A DNA stretch of 64,000 nucleotides. Source: Takakia lepidozioides (taxonomy: Eukaryota; Streptophyta; Takakiopsida; Takakiales; Takakiaceae). The notes below the pieces were generated by a model that saw nothing but the letters and a program-made list of their open reading frames with translations, did not search any database and had not been told where the DNA came from. The stretch is from assembly GCA_030704615.1 (NCBI GenBank), contig CM060734.1, positions 43,046,042-43,110,041 on the forward strand, in the 5' to 3' direction. A program made the position numbers and the translations under genes. This document shows, piece by piece, positions 56,715 to 64,000 of the stretch (within the stretch, counting starts at the first letter, position 1; each line of letters starts with the position of its first letter).

Positions 56715-56900
56715 ACAGGCTGAATGGGCGCTTAAGGGTTAATGGGCACATTACCAACCTCGAAAATGGCCGTGGTTCAATCCACCAATTGGTGTCACAA
56801 AGGTATCCACCTTCCTCACTGAAGGCACTCCCTTGTGGTAAAGAGACACCACGATTTTACACTTTCTTAGAGTATCTCCTGCATCACGGTAAAGATACCC
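56715..56900 (+). repeat. tRNA-derived SINE copy
   Basis: AAGGGTTAATGGGCACATTACCAACCTCG is followed by GTGGTTCAATCC, a good pol III B-box, and by 'ggtgtcacaaaggtatccacctt' shared with the minus copy at 27,110-27,345. The later part differs between the copies. No intact tRNA cloverleaf can be drawn, so it is not a tRNA gene. Confidence 0.55.
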
Positions 56901-57879
56901 GGCCAGCGCCAATCTAGTCTCGTTGCAAAATGTGGGGCCCAAATCAGATAATAACGCCAAATAATTTGGGGCGGGGCTACTCAAGTTTGCATTTCCCTGC
57001 CAGATTTTGCCTATATATGGGGCTCCAAACCTAGCCCGTCACTATGTTTGGATCCCTTTTTTGACTACACGTATCTGCAACCACTCTACGCACGTTGCCA
57101 CCCCAAGCTCTTGACAGCACCGAAATACCAGAGGCAACAGAATCAAGGCGGGCCCAAACGTGCCAACAAGGCCAATATAGCGAGACACCAAGTTTCTACT
57201 CCTCCGCTATCTTGGAAATTGGCCCCGCCCAGCGGGACGGTACAATGCATTTGGCGGGGTATTTTGCACCGTAAGGTGATGCTCTTACTACCAGCTACCT
57301 CAAGTCCATGCAAATCCCCAATAGCATATGGGATAACAAAACAAAACAAATGAAGAATCCCTATTTTTTGGGCGGTGTCCCATGCATAAGCCGGCGAGGT
57401 TACTGTGAAAGAGGGTTATTTTCTCCTCTCACTATAATTAAGTGGCCTGATTGGTTCCCAGGTGTTTTCAGGATTCTCAGGGGCTCCGTTGAGTCCCTGT
57501 TCTATATATACATGTGCTGGCCAGAAGAAGACAGCACAGAGTAAGAAAGGACATTATAAGCTCCAACAAAGCTCCAGTGAATTAAGGCAAAAAACAAGCA
57601 CTGGAAACCCGCCTAAGTTGTTGCACAGGACAGTGCCTTGTGAGTGGAAGCTGCCAGGCATTTCTGTGTCTTGCCAGCATTTCTGTTGCTATGCTTAATA
57701 TGCAGAGCAATAGACAGATGCATATGAACGACATTGTTTCAAATTTCCAGGCCATGCGATAACTTGCTTACTGTGCTGTAGAGTGTTTGCATGCAATTGA
57801 GCTGGCATCAGAAAGCAGTGGGAGCAAGTGAGGATTTGAATCCCACAAAGTGTCTCTTCTCGTGCGGTGTGACCTGCAG

Positions 57880-60800
57880 GTGGATGCCTTTTCTGGTGAT
57901 ATTGTGTACTTCATGCGAGTTCTGAACCTGGTTCGTGGGTCCACTCTGCCCCAGAAAGGGTAGTTCAGAATTGTAGAATTGTTGTAAACTCTCACTGATT
58001 ATGCTGCTGCTCACTGAGGAGCAGTCGTTTAATTTGAGCAGTATTTATGCAGGACTGTCTTCAATGCTTGTTGCGTGAGTAGTGTATCCTGAGATCATGC
58101 ACCCCTTTACAGAGGCCGCCTTGTGCTGAAGGGAGCAAAGGGCCATTGAGTTGTGAGCGGCTTGATATTGGACACATAATTTTTCCATATCATTAAGGCT
58201 GTTGTACAGTCAGTCACTGCTTTTGATACTTTCGTCCTTTTCCCATCGAGGCTGTTGTGAGTCTGGAGAATCTGAGGGAAACTCATACCACATTGAGGTG
58301 GCTTTATGTTGGCACAGTGGAAATGCGTTGACGAGTGGCGGTCAGATGGAAAGCGCAAGCTGGATTCACAACACTCCTTCCAACTCCTTAGTAGAGCAGA
58401 AGTTGCGAGAGCTGCTGCTGGACTTAGGGCGCAAGCAACAGGTGGTTGGCATTCAGGTGTATGCCTCTACCTCAGCAAATTGGAATTGTGATAGTCTTGG
58501 ATTTTTGATGCAGTAGAAGTTTGAGATGGTCTAATTGTCTTTGGTTTCCCTGCAAACTTTGCTGATTCATGGTTTGACCATTGCCATACGTTGGGAGAGG
58601 ATTGCGGGTCACTGAGGGTTGGACTAACTGTTTCAGGTTCTATCACCATTTCATGTGCTACTTATGGTGAAGCAATTGCAGTGTTAGAGCTGACTTTTAT
58701 CTGTATCATTGTGGGTATCAATGGAGGTCTGAGGGTACATGTTGTAAGAAACTTTCCTAAATCTCTTGGCGTTCCCTCTTCAACCAATCATCCGCAACTT
58801 ACATGTCAGCTTCCTGCAGGTTTGTGCTTACAAGGATGGGAAAGTAGTCATAGACACGTCGGCAGGAGTCCTTGGAAAAGATGACCCCAGGCCAGTTCAA
58901 CCAGACAGCTTGTTTCCTTGCTTCTCAGTGACAAAAGGCATCACTGCAGGCCTTGTGCATTGGCTGGCCGATCAGGGGTACTCTCTGTTCCTGGAACGTG
59001 ATTTTTACGTTTGCCAAAACAGTTCCCAATGTGGATATGTTTGTCTGTTTGAATCTAGGGTGCTCATCTAGGATTCTGCTTTTTACCAAGAAGAAATTAA
59101 CTCGTTTCTTCCTTGTTGCTATTTGCAGAAAATTGAGCTTAAGTGCCAAGGTGGCAAGTTATTGGCCAGAATTTGCGGTCAATGGGAAAGAGAACATCAC
59201 AGTAAGTGATTATTCTCAATGAGTCTCTTTCCAGGGATCTGAAGACACTTCCATTGTCATCGGAGATAACCCCGTCGTCATTGTGCGCTTGTCATCTTTC
59301 AGTATTGTCCAATATGTAGCATTTCAGAAGTGGCAGCTGAATTTCTTTTCTCATGCCCTAGATACTACGAGATCAGACACTGCTGCCTCTTTAGGGGTTG
59401 CTTGATTTGGCAGGGGCCTCCAGCTATGAAGCACTGGTGCTCAGCAGCTTATCTTTCTTTTATGGTTGTGAGTTCTGGGCACCTGGTGTCTCAGTTTCCT
59501 GGTGTGAGAAAGATCTGGAACTGCTGCAGTCATCTTTCCTCCAAGCAATGCTTGCTGCTCGAGGCACAACTCTATCACACATTCTATGTGCGGAGTTTGT
59601 ATGCGTGCCCCTTCAAACCGAAGCCAGCTTCTGGCTCAGAAATGCTTGGCAGCTTATCTGCACGAAGCTCCGACCCTTAGGCAATCCCTTGAGCAGTAGT
59701 TGCATTTGGGCTGCTTCTGGCTTCAATCTTTGTCTTTTGTTCTCTTTCTGGTTTCTTGTTTCCTTTGTACCATAAGCTCTTTGAGCTTTCTATGGACGTT
59801 TTAAAGTTCCATTTCATTGCATTGCTTTCCTTCTCTTCCTCTTTCTCCTGCAGGAGAGTCTGGGAATCCTGAATCTCAGTTGTTGTCAAAATTGTGATTA
59901 GGTTGCGCATGTGTTAAATCACACAGCTGGTCTTCAGAGTGCACTGGCAGACGACATAAAAGATGCCCAGCTTATGTGCAATTGGGAAGACAAGCTCAAG
60001 GGCTTGGCTTTGGCAACACCAGTATCGGCACCGGGTGAAAAGCAAGATTACCATACCTTGACCTTTGGCTGGTTGTGCGGAAGCATAATTGAGGTGCAAG
60101 TTCTGAACTGTTGAAGATTATCTAGTGAGGATGAGGTAGCCACAAGCTTGGTCGCAAGAGAGCGGAAGGGAGCCACCACCATTGCTAAACAATCCCTGCA
60201 CCAAGAGACAGCTTTGAAATTGATTCTGGCTTCCAGATTTCCCCACCAAACCCATTTACCACGCTTCCTTTGGATGTGAATATCCAGACAGATTTCTGTC
60301 CCAAAACTTCTAGTGCAGAAGGAGCAATCATGAGCAGGGAGACTAGAGAGAGATGAAAGAAAGAAAGAGGGGACACCACGTGGGAGGAGGACAGAGTGCC
60401 ATCACGCGTATATTGTGCAGCACCTTTCATGCAAATACTTTCATACTTAAGTTCCATTTAGCTTGGTCACAGAGTGTGCAAGCACATGCAGAAGAGACAC
60501 AAAACAATGAAGAGAGTTGAGAGACAGGATGCCAAGTAAGGAGGAGGGGAGAGCTTCTTTGCTATTCAGTATCGAATGATGGAGACCTCAAGTCTTATTG
60601 TGGAATGGGTGGTGTTGATCAGCTCCCAATGCCTTCTGATATTCATATTTTCGGGTGATTGGTGGGAATCAGAAAGCTTCAGGTAGACGCTTTCAGGATC
60701 TGTTGGAAGAAGTCTTTGTTGGCCCGCTTGGTGTGAGCGGAGAATTCTATGTTGGTATTCCAGCTGGTACATTCCTTTCCTGAACCTACTTTTTTGTTGG

Positions 60801-62243
60801 TTTTTGGATTGGATGAATTTGTGTTCTGGATTCATTGATTGTGGTTGATGAGCGATAACACCACGTCACATTAAATAGGATGCTATTGGTGCCCCAACAA
60901 TACAACAGAAAAGGGATGAGTGATAAGAAAGAAATCTAAGGGAGATGAAAGGAACTGGGCTCGGGACCTCAGTTGATTCAAGGAGACATGAGAAAGGAGG
61001 ATGGTCTGAGAGAATTGATGGGAGAGATTGTCATTGAAGTCCCTGGGTGGGGTCGTAAAAGTTGATGATCATGGAATACGCAGCAAATAATCCAGTTTGT
61101 CCAGTAAGGGAAAACCCAGTATAGTAGTACATGTTGAGTTCTTGTATTGTATTTTTATGTTCAGATAGAAATACTTATCCCACTGTGAACTCAACTTTTT
61201 GGAGTGTGGCTTGATGCAAGGGGAGCTTTGCAGCTGTAAGGGGAAAGTTAAGTGTCATAGAGACACAAATGAATGTTGCAGCATCGAAGAAGCTTTCTCA
61301 TTCATCTAATGTGCCAGTCTTGTGCACTTTGACAGGGGTGGAGACTCGTCTGGCTTCAGTTGCTCTGGATAGTAGAGAGTTGGAGTTCATTAAGAATACC
61401 AGTGAGGCCCTCAAGTCAGAGGGGACAGTGGAGGGAGGTGTGCCGGGCATCCCAACTGAAGGAGTTGCGAAGGCCTCTGAAAAGATAACAAACACAGCTT
61501 ATCCGCAGAAGCCAGTCAGTGGAGATTCCATTGCAGCCATATCTGCAATTGTAGATTTGATCAACACTTTGTCCGTTCGACGTGCAATAATTCCAGCTGC
61601 CAATGGTCATTTCTCAGCACGCGCCTTGGCCCGCTACTATGCAATGCTTGCAACGGGGGGGTTTATCCCTCCCAAGCCTGCCTCAAGTGAGCCCCCCTTA
61701 GGTAGTCACCCACAAAAGCCCTCGGAAGGAATGAAGTCAGCAACTCCGGCTATGAAAAATAAGAACAAGAGCAAGAACCAGACGGTGGGGAGTAATATTG
61801 ATTCAAATGATCCAGAGGCTCCTGAAGCTGCTGCAACCCCAGCACCTGGCAAAATATTTTCTAGCCCTACAATTTTTAATGCTTTTACGGGCTCTGGTGA
61901 GTATAGCAATCTGGTATGCATCAAAGACTGTTTGGTATTCAAAGGCGAAAAGTTTGGACTTGGATTTGGAAGATTTCCTTCAGCCGCGGGGCAAGATGGT
62001 AGTTCTGGAGGGGAAATTCTTGGCTTTGGGCATCCAGGGTTAGGTGGTTCAACTGGATTTTGCTACCCAACGCACAATTTTTCCATGGCCATCACCTTGA
62101 ACCAGCTTACCTTGAACCAGCTATCGGACGGTGCGGTGGCAGCTCAAATAGTTCGATTGGTCACCTCGGAGATGGGCTTACCTTGTCCCTCAAATGCTGA
62201 CATCGGACCTGATAGAACAGGCGGAGGCGTTTCAGAGAATTGA
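57880..62243 (+). CDS. ABC1-kinase/beta-lactamase-like fusion protein, C-terminal exons (host gene)
   Basis: Exons read from GT-AG sites and phase: 57880-57934 or 57938, 58053-58074, 58318-58456, 58820-58977, 59129-59201, 59902-60093, 60673-60766 and 61336-62243. The first gives VDAFSGDIVYFMRVLNLVR, typical of the C-terminal part of ABC1 (UbiB-like) kinases. The rest is a serine beta-lactamase-like domain: VCAYKDGKVVIDTSAGVLG, FSVTKG (the SxxK nucleophile motif), HVLNHTAGL, YHTLTFGWLCG, FSARALARYYAML and FGHPGLGGSTGFCY. Known: a plant protein family joins these two domains; its substrate is not established. The kinase N-terminal part is not visible in the window, so it lies further left behind large introns or is lost. 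The short second exon and its junction are uncertain. A stop after GGVSEN ends the gene. Confidence 0.78.
59390..59690 (+). pseudogene. LINE reverse-transcriptase C-terminal remnant inside an intron
   Basis: Within the 700-base intron 59,202-59,901 an open stretch reads ALVLSSLSFFYGCEFWAP, WCEKDLELLQSSFLQAML and LSHILCAEFVCVPLQ. This is the pattern (LYGxExW, then W..LE..Q..FL..L, then E.G..PL) of the region after the RT core in many non-LTR elements of plants. Neither RT core nor endonuclease is present. It is a short old insertion in the same sense as the gene. Confidence 0.45.
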
Positions 62244-63459
62244 GGAGCACCCATCGTGTATGTTACTAGTGATATGGCAAGTGTATGGCTTGCTCTCTTT
62301 GGCAGTGGACACTTACATGTTGACATCTCCCATTGCCTCCTCGGGAGTGTATACCGATCTCTTCCTGTCCACTCTCTATCTTATCTTCATCATATCTACA
62401 TAAAATGTTTTACTAAGCCCATGAGTCTAGCTAGCCCCATGAGCGTTTCCACTATTACTCGCTTTTGAAGGTCATAAGCGCTGTAGCTGGTGCCTCTCTT
62501 GATGTCTACAAATATTAACACTCCTTTGGGATATATGTAAGCAATTTCTGAATTCTACATGCCTCAGCTGTTAATAGCAAAACTCTCTGGTTTTCGCATG
62601 AATGTGACGGATGGCCTCTAGCTTTGTGCTGCTTGGTGGGGGCATGCATATTGATTTGTCTGGTGCTTAGGGCCACTGCCCCACTTAAGATTAGAGTTAA
62701 GAACATTTTAAGATAATGAGTTAACTGTGATTTGGTCCAGTTAAATGCTTCAGATTCACCTCACTTAACTAAAACTGCAAGTTTAGTTGCCTTATGGCTG
62801 ATCAACCTTTTCAGACTGCATTAAGAAATCAAGAACTTCAATTGTACAACGTCCACTCACAGCAACCTTCATATCACCCCACAAGTGTCCACTGAACGAC
62901 CAGAACCAATTGGCTAGTCACAGAGCCAATATTGCCTCACTGCATTACCTTTACTCCCGGCAGTAGGAGGCTAACCATCTGGGCTTTCATTTGACATAGA
63001 TTAGTAAGAAGGCCCTGCTCATCTCTCATTTTAGCCACATGGTGCAGTCTGTGACACGACATCATTTTATGAAGGTTTCAAATCTGAATGGCAAACAATT
63101 TCCAACGGCATAGAATAGTAACACTTTGCTTTCTTCTTGGATTGTTACACAACTTACATATGCATCCTGTGTTTCTACTGTGAAACTACTTTTCCAGTTT
63201 CAGCAAATATCTTGTATCTTTTTGTCTTGCCAAGCCCAGATGTCCTTCATTGCTTCGCCGACCCGAGATAACAGACCTCTCTCTTCCTCTCCTTTCCTTC
63301 TCTGAGAATCTACTGACACTTGTTTTCCCAATTTGTTGTGGTATTTTCAGCTCCTAGTTGATAGACTCAAACTTTCTTGTCAGGGTTAGAAATTCGTTCT
63401 TGTTGCTGTCTCCAGACGATTACAGCCTGCATACTTGGGATTAGGACACTGAAGTCACC
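62244..63459. other. Intergenic region between the fusion gene and LIR1
   Basis: No coding sequence is supported. The first part should be the 3' UTR of the upstream gene. The last few hundred bases should hold the LIR1 promoter and 5' UTR: a GATAA word at 63,268 could be a light-response I-box and there is a C/T-rich stretch at 63,270-63,310, but neither is distinctive enough for a firm call. Confidence 0.4.
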
Positions 63460-63933
63460 ATGCAGGCAGCTATGGTTGTAGCGTCGAACGTGAACGCAGG
63501 TGGATTGCTGGGTGCTTCCCACACGAGTTTGCTAAGAAGCACTGCCATACCCATGAACCAGGTGATATCATTGCCCATTTGCAGACCAAGAGGTGGCATT
63601 CGCATGCGGCCTGTGATTGTGCAATCTCAGCCCCAAGAGCAAGAGTATGTGAACTATACCGGCAAGCAATCGGTGTTCCCTGCAGAGGCATGCGAGGACG
63701 TTGGGGGTGATGCTTGTGTGGTGGAGGGTGTTGGACCTGAGGTGAAGCCCAAGGCCGCGGTCGCTAAGGAGGCTCCCAAAGCAGCAGAAGGCCCAGACCG
63801 TGAATATGTGGACTACGTGACTGAGAAAAAGACTGTGTTTCCTGGAGAAGCTTGTGATGAGCTCGGTGGCGAGTTTTGCGAAGAAGATTTCCAGAAGGGG
63901 GTATTCCCAGATAAGACCAAGGTTAGCAATTAG
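63460..63933 (+). CDS. LIR1: Light-regulated protein LIR1, chloroplast
   Basis: A single open frame of 157 residues. The first about 50 residues are Ala/Ser/Met/Arg-rich with few acids, as expected for a chloroplast transit peptide. Two copies of the LIR1 motif follow: EYVNYTGKQSVFPAEACEDVG (residues about 64-84) and EYVDYVTEKKTVFPGEACDE (about 109-128), each with a Cys in EAC and a second Cys ten or so residues later, joined by an Ala/Lys-rich linker. Known: LIR1 binds leaf-type ferredoxin-NADP reductase and strengthens its attachment to thylakoid TIC62/TROL in a light-dependent way. The ATG at 63,460 is the first in frame. The stop is TAG at 63,931. Confidence 0.9.
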   Translation: MQAAMVVASNVNAGGLLGASHTSLLRSTAIPMNQVISLPICRPRGGIRMRPVIVQSQPQEQEYVNYTGKQSVFPAEACEDVGGDACVVEGVGPEVKPKAAVAKEAPKAAEGPDREYVDYVTEKKTVFPGEACDELGGEFCEEDFQKGVFPDKTKVSN

Positions 63934-64000
63934 AATATGAAATCCCTGAAGGGCATAACAATTAGAAGTTCTGACATTACCACTTTTGAATTCTGTAGGA

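Noticed and set aside
56715-56900. tRNA gene
   Set aside because: Only a B-box-like word and a tRNA-like head; no complete cloverleaf, and the body is shared with another copy, as in a SINE.
61706-61942. Minus-strand frame with hydrophobic segments
   Set aside because: It is antisense to the last exon of the beta-lactamase-like gene.

Overview
The window reads as nuclear DNA of a land plant, probably a seed-free plant such as a fern; that placement is inference. Two plant host genes lie at the right end: the C-terminal part of an ABC1-kinase/beta-lactamase-like fusion gene (57,880-62,243) and a complete gene for chloroplast light-regulated protein LIR1 (63,460-63,933). Both strands carry GT-AG introns. 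Nearly everything to the left is nested mobile DNA.

The main content is three copies (A, B, C) of a large DNA transposon with one layout. A Mutator-like (MULE) transposase with a SWIM zinc finger is transcribed one way. Divergent from it is a multi-exon gene joining a basic N-terminus, a ParB-like domain and a permuted (beta-class) DNA-methyltransferase-like domain. Copy A (1-11,871, cut by the window start) has both genes open wherever they can be read. Copy B (11,872-18,163) and copy C (31,524-36,882 plus 41,069-46,536) are broken. Every copy carries long palindromes in its introns. In A they form an array of about 30 units; in B and C they have different arms but share the core TGCGTTG(A/C)CGCA.

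Layout: 1-7,087 methyltransferase gene A (minus), with the palindrome array in its first intron; 7,871-11,451 transposase A (plus); 11,872-18,163 element B, into which A appears to have inserted; 18,164-22,700 a decayed LINE (minus), into which B appears to have inserted; 22,925-23,190 a PPR gene fragment; 25,016-27,073 a large foldback element carrying a small hAT-like insertion; 27,110-30,067 SINE and old LTR remnants; 30,068-52,154 one 22-kb Ty3/gypsy-type LTR retrotransposon with matching LTRs and a 5-bp target duplication. The retrotransposon contains element C, which an inversion has split into two oppositely oriented halves. From 52,155 to 57,879 the sequence is AT-rich and without recognisable genes, and the host genes follow.

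Likely cooperation (inference): the transposase would act on the GTGAGC/GCTCAC-rich element ends, while the ParB-methyltransferase protein could bind or modify element DNA, with the palindromes as candidate sites. No function is shown by the sequence alone.
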